A program made the position numbers and the translations under genes. Below are positions 7,365 to 15,878 of a DNA stretch of 64,000 bases, piece after piece; positions within the stretch are counted from its first letter, which is position 1, and every line of letters starts with the position of its first letter. The notes beneath the pieces are model-generated. The model worked only from the letters and a program-made list of their open reading frames with translations, had not been told where the DNA came from and did no database searches. This DNA is from a virus: IMG/VR virus record IMGVR_UViG_3300050014_000310, positions 62,001-126,000 of that record. One strand, written 5' to 3'.

Positions 7365-8882
7365 CTACATCGGCACCTGGACCGCGATCACGATCCCCTG
7401 AATGGCCCCGGCCAGACAAGGTATCACGTAGATCGGCGGAGATATCCGGGCGCCCTTATTCGCGGAGCTCTGTGAAGCAATCGTCGCCGACAGTACCAGA
7501 TATCCCTCGCTCAGCGTATCGCCGGTGTTCAGCGTCGTAGCTCCAATGGTCAAAGGCGGCCCATCCCAGGTGCCTGGAGCCAGGAACCCAGTCGTGACAG
7601 CGCTCTCCAGCGGGACCTTGATCCCGTTCCTCAATAGCGTCATGCCGCCTTCAGTGTAGGGAATCTTCTGGCTACCAGTTTTCAAATTCATCACGGCAGT
7701 GGCAATCTGGCTCACCAGTTGATCCAGCCCCAAAACTTCGTCAAACCACATGCCGTTGGCCATCGTGCCGTTTTCAAAAACGGTATAGGTGTTGTTGTAG
7801 GTAGCCACGAAGTTGACGTTATCGCCGCCAACGCCATCTACACCAACGAAAATGGCCGCCTGAGCCTCAGTCAACGGCTCCGGGGTCACCCCGGTTATCA
7901 CCTTGTCAGCCAGGGCAAAGGAGCTATTGGCTGTGCCCGTGTTGGACCCCATAGCGTAGCCCATAGCCCCGACTACGGCGTTTGGCGTCTGGGTGCTGTA
8001 CTGCGTCAAGGTACGCATATAATTGGCATCCATTAAGGCCAGGGCAACAGAACCTACGCCATCGGTGTTAGTCGCTCCATTGGCCGCCCCCAGTTTCAGC
8101 GCAGCCGCCAGGTCATTAGTCGCGCCGTTGACAATCCTGATTCTTGACAATGGTCCGGATGTTGCCGAGGTGACGAGGTAGACCCCACCGGTGAATGCCA
8201 CAGTCACGGCAGCATAGGCGCCACCCAGCGCTTGAATAGCAGCCTGCAGCGCAGAGGCAACCAATGCCCCAGTGTTGAGCCCGGTAACGCTCGTCAGGGT
8301 AACAGCGTGGTAGGTCGGAGTCAGGCCGTAGACATCGGCGTCAACAGCAATCTGCAGCGTAGTCTGGCTGCCAGCAGAGATGTTCGTACTTGGTGATGCC
8401 GCGCCGATCTGATACCCGGCTGCCAGGGCTGTGCTGGCGAGTACCGCGGCATCGGCGGTCGTGACAAAATGCTGCGCCGCCGGCTGGCAACTGTTCACGT
8501 AGGCGGAGATCATCAAGATATCCTGAGCGGATGCGCCGCACACGGACACCAGATACCAGTTGGGGTTTAGCGATCGGCAGGCCTGGACCGCGGCCAGCGC
8601 AGTTTCCGTTGAGCTGTTCCACCGGCCAATGACTACCTGAGTGGGCTGCGGAGTCTGCCCGAAGTAGATCTCAGCCGCTAGGTATTCCGGGCTGGTCAAA
8701 GAGAACCCATCGGCGGTCATGCCGTTGGTGCTCGAATAGGCGCGGGTGCGATCAAGCGACGTTCCGGCAATAATTGAAGATGTGCCGACGATCAAGCCCT
8801 GGTTGAAGCTTGGCCCGACTGCCGAGGACGGAGAGATGACTACTGAAATCTGGATGATGTCGTTCAGGTTTAATGTACTCAC
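7365..8882 (-). CDS. Contractile tail sheath protein (DUF3383-like)
   Basis: 505 residues. The N terminus 'IIQISVVISPSSAVGPSFNQ' with 'GTSSIIAGTSLDRTRAYSS' and the C-terminal half ('DGVGGDNVNFVATYNN', 'GMWFDEVLGLDQLVSQI') fit the DUF3383 sheath family of myoviruses. Residues about 150-262 look inserted: this Ala/Thr-rich beta module recurs in the virion protein at 20335-21138. GTG start after GAGGTGAATATTTAAC. The sheath surrounds the tube and contracts at infection. Confidence 0.85.
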   Translation of the reverse strand: MSTLNLNDIIQISVVISPSSAVGPSFNQGLIVGTSSIIAGTSLDRTRAYSSTNGMTADGFSLTSPEYLAAEIYFGQTPQPTQVVIGRWNSSTETALAAVQACRSLNPNWYLVSVCGASAQDILMISAYVNSCQPAAQHFVTTADAAVLASTALAAGYQIGAASPSTNISAGSQTTLQIAVDADVYGLTPTYHAVTLTSVTGLNTGALVASALQAAIQALGGAYAAVTVAFTGGVYLVTSATSGPLSRIRIVNGATNDLAAALKLGAANGATNTDGVGSVALALMDANYMRTLTQYSTQTPNAVVGAMGYAMGSNTGTANSSFALADKVITGVTPEPLTEAQAAIFVGVDGVGGDNVNFVATYNNTYTVFENGTMANGMWFDEVLGLDQLVSQIATAVMNLKTGSQKIPYTEGGMTLLRNGIKVPLESAVTTGFLAPGTWDGPPLTIGATTLNTGDTLSEGYLVLSATIASQSSANKGARISPPIYVIPCLAGAIQGIVIAVQVPM

Positions 8883-8920
8883 GTTAAATATTCACCTCGC
8901 TTTCTGGAAATTCAGGGCAA

Positions 8921-8943
8921 CAAAAAAGCCGCCTGATGACGGC
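8921..8943 (-). terminator. Hairpin with T run upstream of the sheath gene
   Basis: Minus strand GCCG-TCATCAGG-CGGC followed by six Ts, between the tail terminator gene and the sheath start. It is probably a partial terminator setting relative expression within the late operon. Confidence 0.5.
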
Positions 8944-8995
8944 CATTCTTTGGCGATTCGAGTTAATCCAGACTACTTGACTATTCGGGAATGTG

Positions 8996-9823
8996 TTACG
9001 TGTCAATCGTATCAAACACTCCCCGGTCGGTTTCCACGATGATCTGGGTCGATGCCAGCCAGGGGATCTGGGTATACAGTTTGACTTCCTCGTTGAATCG
9101 CAATCGCAGATGACCGACCGGCCACCACTGCCCCTCGAAATTCTCCGGCTCCCAGACAGTGCTGTAGGGATCCAGGATCAGGGCAACATTGGCTTCAGCC
9201 AAAGTCGTAGAGGTATCGTCAAGGAAACCGTTGTGCAGTTTTTCGGCGTTCTCTTCGGAGTGGGGGCCGTAGACATCGAAGTCCACCGCATGAACCCTGA
9301 CATAGGTGGTAGTAACCTGCTGATTGACTCCATCGCCTACGTCGTCGCCATATTCGGTATCGCGTTGCTGAGTGATCTGATCTGGATCGAAGTATGCCTT
9401 CAGGAATACCTGATCATTGCCGATTGACCAGGCGGGAGCGCCGTCCTGCGGCCAACTGATTCTCACCCCGGAATTGGGATCTAACCCGGTGAAGGATGCA
9501 GCCATCTTCTGAATGAGATCCCCGAATTGTAGCCGGGTGAGGATCTGATTTGCCGGACCCGTTTCCACGTAGGAAAACTGATCAGATGCGCTGGTAGCGC
9601 TGGCGCCTGATGGAGTCACAACTGTGACGTCTATGGTTCCGATGTCAGATGGAGGAGCGATTACTTCAAGATACCGGTCAGATGCCAGAATAGGATTTGT
9701 TCCTGGGGTTGAGCCAAAGTAGACAGTGGTCATGCCGGTGAATCCGCTGCCCATCACGCCTACCGTAGTACCCCCGGATAGGGGCCCGTATGAAGTTGTC
9801 AGCCTGGCCACTGTGAGGGCCAT
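8996..9823 (-). CDS. Tail terminator/neck protein with N-terminal IPT/TIG domain
   Basis: 275 residues. Residues 1-88 form an IPT/TIG immunoglobulin-like domain ('GPLSGGTTVGVMGSGFTG', 'VYFGSTPGT', 'DVTVVTPSGASATS'). The rest ('VRVHAVDFDVYGPHSEENAE', 'PENFEGQWWPVGHLRLRFNE') resembles the phage neck terminator family that ends tail polymerisation. The Ig-like domain is an addition and probably decorates the neck; a related domain starts the DGR target protein at 18735. Clear AGGTGATCTCAA before ATG. Confidence 0.72.
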   Translation of the reverse strand: MALTVARLTTSYGPLSGGTTVGVMGSGFTGMTTVYFGSTPGTNPILASDRYLEVIAPPSDIGTIDVTVVTPSGASATSASDQFSYVETGPANQILTRLQFGDLIQKMAASFTGLDPNSGVRISWPQDGAPAWSIGNDQVFLKAYFDPDQITQQRDTEYGDDVGDGVNQQVTTTYVRVHAVDFDVYGPHSEENAEKLHNGFLDDTSTTLAEANVALILDPYSTVWEPENFEGQWWPVGHLRLRFNEEVKLYTQIPWLASTQIIVETDRGVFDTIDT

Positions 9824-9897
9824 TTGAGATCACCTACTATCGGAAAAACGAGACTTCTGCGCTGTCGGGAAGCAAGGCCTCTTGTCGAAATCGCGAC

Positions 9898-10284
9898 TTA
9901 ATCACCCTGCATATATACAGCGAAGGCGATAAACCACTGATCACCACTAGAAGAGATCCAAGGATTCACCTGAGACACCCTGTACCGGTCACCGCGATAG
10001 CAGATCTCATCTGACGTTCCGGTATTGCCGGATCCATCGTTTTTGTGAGTGACGAAAATCTGCTGCCCGGGGGAATAAAACTTGGTCATGCTGGTTACAC
10101 GGTCAGCATCGGGTGTCTGCTGGATTTCCTTGCCTGAAGCCGGCATCACCGGACCACCAAAGGAAAGAGGCTGTTCAGTCTCGATCAGACGGCCCGCGGA
10201 GTATGTGCCTGTTTTGCGGTAAACCGTGTAGGGTTGCCAAAACTCGGAGTCGTTGAGAATTTCAGAGAGATCCGTGGGGATCAC
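9898..10284 (-). CDS. Head-tail connector protein, probable head closure
   Basis: 128 residues, beta-rich. The sequence 'QTPDADRVTSMTKFYSPGQQ' and the ending 'DQWFIAFAVYMQGD' resemble small phage neck proteins of the stopper/closure type. GTG start, overlapping the end of the gene at 10281 by four bases, which implies translational coupling. It lies between the gp10-like protein and the tail terminator, the usual place for a closure protein. Exact family not certain. Confidence 0.55.
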   Translation of the reverse strand: MIPTDLSEILNDSEFWQPYTVYRKTGTYSAGRLIETEQPLSFGGPVMPASGKEIQQTPDADRVTSMTKFYSPGQQIFVTHKNDGSGNTGTSDEICYRGDRYRVSQVNPWISSSGDQWFIAFAVYMQGD

Positions 10285-10991
10285 TTCCCTACTTTATAGG
10301 TGAAATCCTTAGTTGCATTGGATTTGCCCATCTGCTTGCCCATGGTGAGATTCTGGGATGATCCCTTCTTGCGAACGACAAATACTATGGCTCTCCGGAG
10401 CTGGCCAGTATCCACCAAGGGGCGCGAGCTTCCTTTAGCCCTGATCGTACTTTCTGCATTCTTCGGCCAATGATTTTTTGGATTCACGAACCAATTTCTG
10501 CAAAGATTCTGCGCGTCCATGCCAGCCCGCTTCAGCGCATTCTCAGCCCCAGACAGATTCCCATCCAGGGCCAGCCCCGCGGCCTTGGCCAGATCCTCAG
10601 ATAACATCTTCGCGTTCTGCGGGTCCCGGATCGCCGGTTCGATGATCGGTCTGGGCGGGATGCGCCAGTCGGCCTTGCCATGCGCTTTGGTATAAAGTGA
10701 TAGGGCTTGCGAATATGGCATCCCCTTGTCCAGGTTGTCCATCAGGCGGTCATAGTCCAGTGTGTGCGGCAATCCATTGGGGCCGATCATGGCCTGGGCC
10801 ATTTCCTGTTGCATATTTTTGGAGCGTACCCCGTGAGTGTGGATGTAGCAGAGTTGGGCATTGGTGATCTTGCCGGACCTGCCGGCATATTGCTCCGGGA
10901 TGCCGACCAGGACTTCGGCTCTGGTTAGATCGGCAAGGGACTGGAACATCTGCTGAGATTGATCCTTGACGGTGACTTTAGCCTTCAGCAT
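10281..10991 (-). CDS. Neck protein, HK97 gp10-like
   Basis: 236 residues. 'VLVGIPEQYAGR' near the start, 'IPPRPIIEPAI' in the middle and 'RPLVDTGQLRRAI' near the end are characteristic of the gp10/tail-completion family. It is longer than the usual 120-150 residues because of a central helical segment. It would link the connector to the tail. The start overlaps the end of the preceding small gene. Confidence 0.7.
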   Translation of the reverse strand: MLKAKVTVKDQSQQMFQSLADLTRAEVLVGIPEQYAGRSGKITNAQLCYIHTHGVRSKNMQQEMAQAMIGPNGLPHTLDYDRLMDNLDKGMPYSQALSLYTKAHGKADWRIPPRPIIEPAIRDPQNAKMLSEDLAKAAGLALDGNLSGAENALKRAGMDAQNLCRNWFVNPKNHWPKNAESTIRAKGSSRPLVDTGQLRRAIVFVVRKKGSSQNLTMGKQMGKSNATKDFTYKVGK

Positions 10992-11160
10992 GGCCGCCAG
11001 ACACTTTTAAATGCATGGTTTCTACGAGCACCTTCTGGGCTTCTATCAGGGTTAGAATCTCACTGACGCTCGTCGTGTTATCAATTACTGATTCAACCCG
11101 AGCAGCCAGTTTAATGAATTGTCCATTTAGTTTTTCGCCAGCATTAATCAACTCTGCCAC
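10978..11160 (-). CDS. Small helical protein of the head-tail cluster
   Basis: 60 residues, predicted mostly helical, from a GTG preceded by AGAAAAGGGGTGAAAAACG. It overlaps the next gene by 14 bases. No family recognised. Its position between the head-completion and gp10-like genes suggests a morphogenesis role. Confidence 0.55.
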   Translation of the reverse strand: MAELINAGEKLNGQFIKLAARVESVIDNTTSVSEILTLIEAQKVLVETMHLKVSGGHAEG

Positions 11161-11177
11161 CGTTTTTCACCCCTTTT

Positions 11178-11903
11178 CTAGCGAACATACATTCCACCCA
11201 TACCCGCGAGTTTCCCAATCGATGCGAACATTTGCCCAGCTAAAGTCAAATGGTACGCGCCCCACCCATCGATCCCTTTAGCCACAGTCGAGAAGTCCAC
11301 GCTAACTGAAACATCTCCGGCCGACTTCCCCGTTTTCAGTCCCCGGGCTTCCCCGGCCACCATGACCTGCTGCGCCGATGCCCCGGCCGGCGTCATGCTC
11401 ATCATGTAAATCGTGACGAAATGGGCGACGAAGAAGCCGATAGCAGCCTGCCAGAAGCTTTTATACCGGATCTGAAGGATCACGGCGTTGCCCAGGCTTA
11501 GGTACGTCTGCAGAATAAACAGCGGCACCATGAGCGGATAGCATGTCAGATTCACAGATCCTGACGCAGTGGTCGGAGCCGACAGCGTAACCGTAGTGGC
11601 GCCTACGGTGGTCACTGTAGCGCCATCAGGGATATAGCCAATACCGACGGCCAGCATCCCCGGGGTGATCCCTGTGGTGCTGGACAGGGTTAATACGTTG
11701 CTGCCGATCGCGGCCGTCCCGGCTGCAGATATTGCGGATCCCCCGAACTGAGGGCAAGCGGCCAGGAAATCAGACAGCAGATAGGGCGAATTCGTGCCTT
11801 GCAGAATGCCGGACGCAACAGCCGTAACCTGTTCGACCATTGCTTCCACGTTCTGCCCATAGGGAGAGATGGCTCCTCCGATGCCTATCGGATCGTCAAA
11901 CAT
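11178..11903 (-). CDS. Head completion/adaptor protein, DUF4054-like, with inserted beta domain
   Basis: 241 residues from ATG 11903 (GGAGGTGATTCCC just upstream). The ends, 'YLLSDFLAACPQFG' and 'ARGLKTGKSAGDVSVSVDFS', 'GWGAYHLTLAGQMF', match the DUF4054 family of head adaptors. Between them, about residues 55-120, is an extra Thr/Val-rich stretch with repeated strands ('GITPGMLAVGIGYIPDGATV') absent from typical members, probably an Ig-like surface insertion. Confidence 0.68.
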   Translation of the reverse strand: MFDDPIGIGGAISPYGQNVEAMVEQVTAVASGILQGTNSPYLLSDFLAACPQFGGSAISAAGTAAIGSNVLTLSSTTGITPGMLAVGIGYIPDGATVTTVGATTVTLSAPTTASGSVNLTCYPLMVPLFILQTYLSLGNAVILQIRYKSFWQAAIGFFVAHFVTIYMMSMTPAGASAQQVMVAGEARGLKTGKSAGDVSVSVDFSTVAKGIDGWGAYHLTLAGQMFASIGKLAGMGGMYVR

Positions 11904-11977
11904 GGGAATCACCTCCGCAGGGGGAATGCTGATTTAAGGCGGCCGGTCATATTACTACAGCAATACCGTCGCATGCC

Positions 11978-12418
11978 TTATGTAGGCTTCTTGACGCCCC
12001 TGACTTCCTCTTTCCGGGCCTCGAGTTCGGCATCAATTGACTCGATCTTCTCGACATCCTTGGCATCGATCTTCTCTGCTAGAGTTTCGGCCATGACCGG
12101 AGCGGAAACGGTTGCAGTCGAGGCCGGAGCAGTTGCAGCCGGAGCGACCAGGGACTCCTTTTTTTCTTCCAGCGCCTTGATCTCCTCTTTCAAAGCTGCC
12201 AGTCTCTGCTGTGCCTTCAGGACGTTTTCGTCGTCGGCAGAAGCGGTGAAGGACGTGATCGAGCCATCACTGATTGCCAGCTTGTAATAATCATCTTGTT
12301 CTACCCAGTCGGGCAGCGTGCAGAAACCAACTTTTGTTTTCACCTTGATCAGCCGGCCTTTGGCGTCTTTCTCGCCCTGGGTAAAGGCAAGGACCTTATT
12401 TGCCATTAGTTTGAGCAT
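11978..12418 (-). CDS. Hypothetical late protein with coiled coil
   Basis: 146 residues. The first 70 are compact ('VGFCTLPDWVEQDDYYKLAI'), followed by a charged helix (residues about 65-90), an Ala/Pro/Thr linker and a second charged helix. No catalytic motif. It lies between capsid and head-completion genes, so a head-associated role is plausible. ATG follows GGAGACCTGTTTTT. Confidence 0.6.
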   Translation of the reverse strand: MLKLMANKVLAFTQGEKDAKGRLIKVKTKVGFCTLPDWVEQDDYYKLAISDGSITSFTASADDENVLKAQQRLAALKEEIKALEEKKESLVAPAATAPASTATVSAPVMAETLAEKIDAKDVEKIESIDAELEARKEEVRGVKKPT

Positions 12419-12473
12419 AAAAACAGGTCTCCTCTCATTTTGAAACGTAGAAAAAATCAGATATTTTGAAAAT

Positions 12474-12500
12474 GGAAAAGAGCCTCTTTGCGGGAGGCTC
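12474..12500 (-). terminator. Terminator downstream of HNH copy 2
   Basis: Minus-strand GAGCCTC and GAGGCTC (12494-12500 and 12480-12486) pair perfectly over a seven-base loop and are followed by TTTTCC. It follows the HNH stop by about 27 bases. Confidence 0.65.
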
Positions 12501-12527
12501 CCTGGCTACAGACGCTTTGAGTTTATT

Positions 12528-13178
12528 TTACTGCTTGGGCTTCGATGGATGTCTTATGCCCCTTGGCGGCATAGTAATAGCTTCTTCGAAATCCCAGCCA
12601 CGTTGATAGACCCGCTGTCGAAGCTGCTTATAGGACACGCCTTTGATCTTAGCCCAGTCGTTTAGGGTATGCGATTCACCCTGGTATTCATGGAATCTTG
12701 AACGCCTCTGATTATCTGTCTGCATCTTTTGAGTGGCCCAACGGCAATTACCTAGTTCGTAGTCCCCATTGTTATCCTTACGATCAAGGGATATGCGTTC
12801 TGCCCCTTCTGCTGGATCACCCATATCTGCATAAAAGTTTTCAAAAACCAGCCAGCGTTCGCATACTGTTATACCGCGACCCCCATAATCCTTATAAAAC
12901 TTGGACTTGGGGTTAAAACAACGATCTCTCATATGAACCCAGGTATTAAAAACTTTGGATCCACTTTTGCCATGAGTCAAATGAGCCTCACGCGCAAGTT
13001 GGCTTTTTAGGCAACCGCAACTTCTCGTATTGCCCCTCGTCAAGGCAGAAGAAAATATCCATTTTTTTCTGCCACATTCGCAGAGACAGAGCCATCTGCA
13101 TATTTTTGAATCATATTCCAGCGCTGTTAATCGACCAAACGTCTGACCAGTTAAGTCCACCCATTGTCCTTTTCCCAT
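12528..13178 (-). CDS. Free-standing HNH homing endonuclease (copy 2)
   Basis: 216 residues, a paralogue of the gene at 6093: same N terminus ('WVDLTGQTFGRLTALEYD'), Cys pairs (CLCECG, SCGC), 'YKDYGGRGITVCERW' and 'ISLDRKDNNGDYELGNCRW' HNH core, then a C-terminal DNA-binding segment. It separates the major capsid gene from the downstream head genes. The putative ribosome binding site is buried in a 12-bp stem (13188-13227). Confidence 0.9.
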   Translation of the reverse strand: MGKGQWVDLTGQTFGRLTALEYDSKICRWLCLCECGRKKWIFSSALTRGNTRSCGCLKSQLAREAHLTHGKSGSKVFNTWVHMRDRCFNPKSKFYKDYGGRGITVCERWLVFENFYADMGDPAEGAERISLDRKDNNGDYELGNCRWATQKMQTDNQRRSRFHEYQGESHTLNDWAKIKGVSYKQLRQRVYQRGWDFEEAITMPPRGIRHPSKPKQ

Positions 13179-13187
13179 TGGCTCCGC

Positions 13188-13227
13188 ATCCTCTCTTTTT
13201 CTTACATTTTACAACAAAAGAGAGGAT
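13188..13227 (-). promoter_or_regulatory. Hairpin sequestering the HNH ribosome binding site
   Basis: Arms 13188-13199 and 13216-13227 are perfectly complementary over 12 bases with a 16-base loop. The downstream arm contains GAGAGGAT, the best Shine-Dalgarno match for the ATG at 13178. Phage T4 homing endonucleases use similar hairpins to stay silent on long late transcripts; a similar role here is inferred. Confidence 0.65.
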
Positions 13228-13261
13228 TTGTCTAGCATTATTTCATAGCATGCCTCATAGT

Positions 13262-14332
13262 TTAAATCTGATCAGCGTACTGGATCGGCTGATAGTAGAG
13301 AATTTTCACTTGTGAAAATTGACTGGCGAAGATGGTTTCGTATGACAAACTTGACGTATTCGGCGCTGTCATCACTCTGCTCAGAGGCACGGTCAGGTCG
13401 ATGTTGAGCCGGTTCTTGGCCTTGACGTAGGCGACCAACCGCTGCGTTCCACCGACACCGGCTCCGATGCACCACCGGGATGGATAGATCTCCAACTGAC
13501 GGCCCTGGTTGACAGCGATGTTGTTTCGCAGGAAGTACGTCAAGATTGACTCCGAGCCTGCCAGCGTGACCGGTGTCATGGAGATATAGGTATAATTTGC
13601 CGGATCGATCAAGATCCGGTTCGCCATACCGGAAAGATCGTACTGGGAAGCCGCCCAGGTGTCATCGATCAGCACATTCATGTCATTCATGATCTCGACC
13701 GGAGTCTTCTGCGACCACAGTGTCGATCCGCCAGCGCCGGCCATTGCCAGGGAAGAAGTGACCAGCGGATTGTTGATCAGCCCGTAGGTGCCGGACTTGG
13801 TGATGCCGTAGTAGACATTGCGGTCGAGCAGTTTAGCGTGGTTCAGTCTCACGCCGTCGTCGTAGATCTGCGTCAATGACTTACCCACCTGCTGCAGTTT
13901 CAACTCGTCGAACAGCGGCGCCTTCAGGATCTCGGAGAACGTATGCACGATGAATACGTCTTTGCTGATGTTGGCCTGAGACGTGGGGATGTTGGTAGTC
14001 TCGGAACCAACGATGCTGTCCTCTTCATTGCCGGTGGTGCTGTAATCCACAAACACGTTGCTGGTGATACTCGTCCAACCACCACCGGGGATCATATCGA
14101 TGTCCCGGGGGGCGGTCAGGGATGTCAACGGCTCCAGGAGACGGGGATCCTGCTTCTCCAGCTGACCGACCAGGAAAACCAGGCCGGTGGCCGACCCGGT
14201 ATCCATACCAGGGCCGTAGGCAACACCAGAAATTTGAGGCATGACGGATCCAAGTCTGCCCGATGCCATCAGGGAGTCCATCGCGGCCTTGTAGTCCTTG
14301 CCGGTAGGCACAAACAAATCTTTGATATCCAT
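13262..14332 (-). CDS. Major capsid protein (DUF2184-like)
   Basis: 356 residues. 'FLVGQLEKQDPRLLEPLTS', 'RDIDMIPGGGWTS', 'LLDRNVYYGI' and the C-terminal 'LVAYVKAKNRLNIDLTVPLS' fit the DUF2184 HK97-fold capsid family. It lies downstream of the cement protein and protease/scaffold genes. ATG follows AAAGGAGCAAG. It should be the most abundant virion protein. Confidence 0.85.
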   Translation of the reverse strand: MDIKDLFVPTGKDYKAAMDSLMASGRLGSVMPQISGVAYGPGMDTGSATGLVFLVGQLEKQDPRLLEPLTSLTAPRDIDMIPGGGWTSITSNVFVDYSTTGNEEDSIVGSETTNIPTSQANISKDVFIVHTFSEILKAPLFDELKLQQVGKSLTQIYDDGVRLNHAKLLDRNVYYGITKSGTYGLINNPLVTSSLAMAGAGGSTLWSQKTPVEIMNDMNVLIDDTWAASQYDLSGMANRILIDPANYTYISMTPVTLAGSESILTYFLRNNIAVNQGRQLEIYPSRWCIGAGVGGTQRLVAYVKAKNRLNIDLTVPLSRVMTAPNTSSLSYETIFASQFSQVKILYYQPIQYADQI

Positions 14333-14382
14333 TTCTTATTCTTGCTCCTTTCGATTAGCGGTTTGGGTAAAACTGACCACAA

Positions 14383-14410
14383 ATAAAAAAACCGCCATAC
14401 AAGTGGCGAT
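14383..14410 (-). terminator. Hairpin with T run between cement and capsid genes
   Basis: Minus-strand CGCCA and TGGCG with a six-base loop, followed by seven Ts. Lying upstream of the major capsid gene, it either attenuates transcription or separates it from a capsid-specific promoter that I could not identify. Confidence 0.55.
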
Positions 14411-14467
14411 CCCGGTCAGTGCAATTGATCATCATGCCTAATGTTTCCTAAGGCGTTTCTGCCCAGA

Positions 14468-15037
14468 TTAAGCAGCAACCTGCGTCAACAGCGTGATCTC
14501 AGTGATGCCATTACCGTCCACCTTGCCGGTAGTGAACCGGGCATTGGTCAACTGAATTGAGGTGCCACCGGCAGGAGTAGCTGTGGCGACGATGGACCCC
14601 ACAGGACTGACGGTGCCGGCCACAGTGACGATGTAGACCAGGCCATTGGCGGTCGGCGTGCCCTCGGCGACAAACACGGTGCAACTGCCAACCTGCAGCG
14701 CATCACAGGGAGGCCCAAGCGGCTCAAATTGGCCGCTACCGCCTGCATTTTGCCCGATGCCGTAGGTCAGCGACTGCTTGACCTCAGACACGGCGATCCC
14801 GCCGAAGTTAGCCAGCACGGCAGACGATACGCCGACACCGGATGCGCCCCACAGGGAATAGGAGTTGTCGGCGTTGACGACCACCGCAGATCCAAACGGA
14901 ATTACGGGCTGCGTCTGCACGCCGCTACCGTTCAGGATCGATTTGACAAATCTTGAATTGATCTTGTTGAGCGGGTTGCGGGATACTTTGCCCGCATAAC
15001 CCAGGTTGAGATCCATTCCAATTGCTGTTCCAGACAT
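14468..15037 (-). CDS. Capsid cement/decoration protein
   Basis: 189 residues, Gly/Ala/Val-rich, beta-structured. 'GYAGKVSRNPLNKINSRFV' and 'PIPFG'-like 'PVIPFGSAVVVNADNSYSLW' resemble structural cement proteins that coat HK97-fold capsids. It directly precedes the major capsid gene in transcription, the usual order. Very strong AAAGGAGGACAAACAA before ATG. Confidence 0.72.
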   Translation of the reverse strand: MSGTAIGMDLNLGYAGKVSRNPLNKINSRFVKSILNGSGVQTQPVIPFGSAVVVNADNSYSLWGASGVGVSSAVLANFGGIAVSEVKQSLTYGIGQNAGGSGQFEPLGPPCDALQVGSCTVFVAEGTPTANGLVYIVTVAGTVSPVGSIVATATPAGGTSIQLTNARFTTGKVDGNGITEITLLTQVAA

Positions 15038-15092
15038 TTGTTTGTCCTCCTTTGGTTTGGGTTGACGTTGTGCTCAATTTAACTGATATTGC

Positions 15093-15878
15093 TTAAAGCT
15101 TCTTCATGGCCTCGCCGGCCTTGTTCCAGTTGTCGCAGGCAACCTCTGCCCGCTCCTCCATGGACGCCTGTTTCGTCTGGAAGGCATCCATGGCCGCTTT
15201 CTTGTTGCCGGCCACGACATCCAGGATGTCAGCATAGCCATTTGCAGCGGCGCGGCCCCGAATGTCCTGGATGCCCTGGCGGAACTTCCTGGTTGCTTCC
15301 AGCCGGGCGGCCTCGTCGGGAATCGCCAAGATCAAGGGGGCCATATCCTGGACGATCTTGCGGATGAAAGCATCGGCAGCGGTTTTCTTGGGCGCATCGG
15401 GGTCAGAAGCAGTCAGGGCATCCTTGGTTGCTTTATCCGCGGCCTCTTTCGCTTCGCGCTCCTTCTTCTCTTCCTCGGTCTCGTCCTTTTCCAGATCCTC
15501 TTTCAGGGCATCCAGAACGGAGTCGGCGGTTTCTTTCTTAGGTTCTTCTTTCTTCTCCGCGTCCTTGAGCGCTTCTACTTTGGATATGAGATCCTTCAAC
15601 GTGGCGCCGGATTCCTCGTCCCTGGCCGCCTTATCTTTGGCCGCCCTGTCCTGCTCCTCTTTGTAAGCCTTGAACCAGGCAGGCGGCTCCTCGTCCTTGA
15701 CCTCTTCTTTCTTCGGAGCATCCGGGGGCGCCTCGTCCTTGGCCTTCTTGTCCTTGCAGTCCTTGGCGTCATCCTCTTTCATGGCCTCGATCGCCTGGGC
15801 GATATCTTCCGGTTCCGCATCCTGCGCCATCTGCTTGAATCCGATAGCCTGCAGAATATCCTTAGTGAATTTTTTCAT
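15093..15878 (-). CDS. Nested scaffold protein by internal initiation
   Basis: An in-frame ATG at 15878 (residue 196 of the longer product) is preceded by AGGAAGGAGA seven bases away, one of the best ribosome sites in the region. Initiation there would give a 261-residue, highly charged, Lys/Glu/Asp/Ala-rich coiled-coil protein typical of capsid scaffolds. This resembles lambda C/Nu3, in which protease and scaffold share a reading frame. The nested start is inferred from sequence only. Confidence 0.65.
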   Translation of the reverse strand: MKKFTKDILQAIGFKQMAQDAEPEDIAQAIEAMKEDDAKDCKDKKAKDEAPPDAPKKEEVKDEEPPAWFKAYKEEQDRAAKDKAARDEESGATLKDLISKVEALKDAEKKEEPKKETADSVLDALKEDLEKDETEEEKKEREAKEAADKATKDALTASDPDAPKKTAADAFIRKIVQDMAPLILAIPDEAARLEATRKFRQGIQDIRGRAAANGYADILDVVAGNKKAAMDAFQTKQASMEERAEVACDNWNKAGEAMKKL

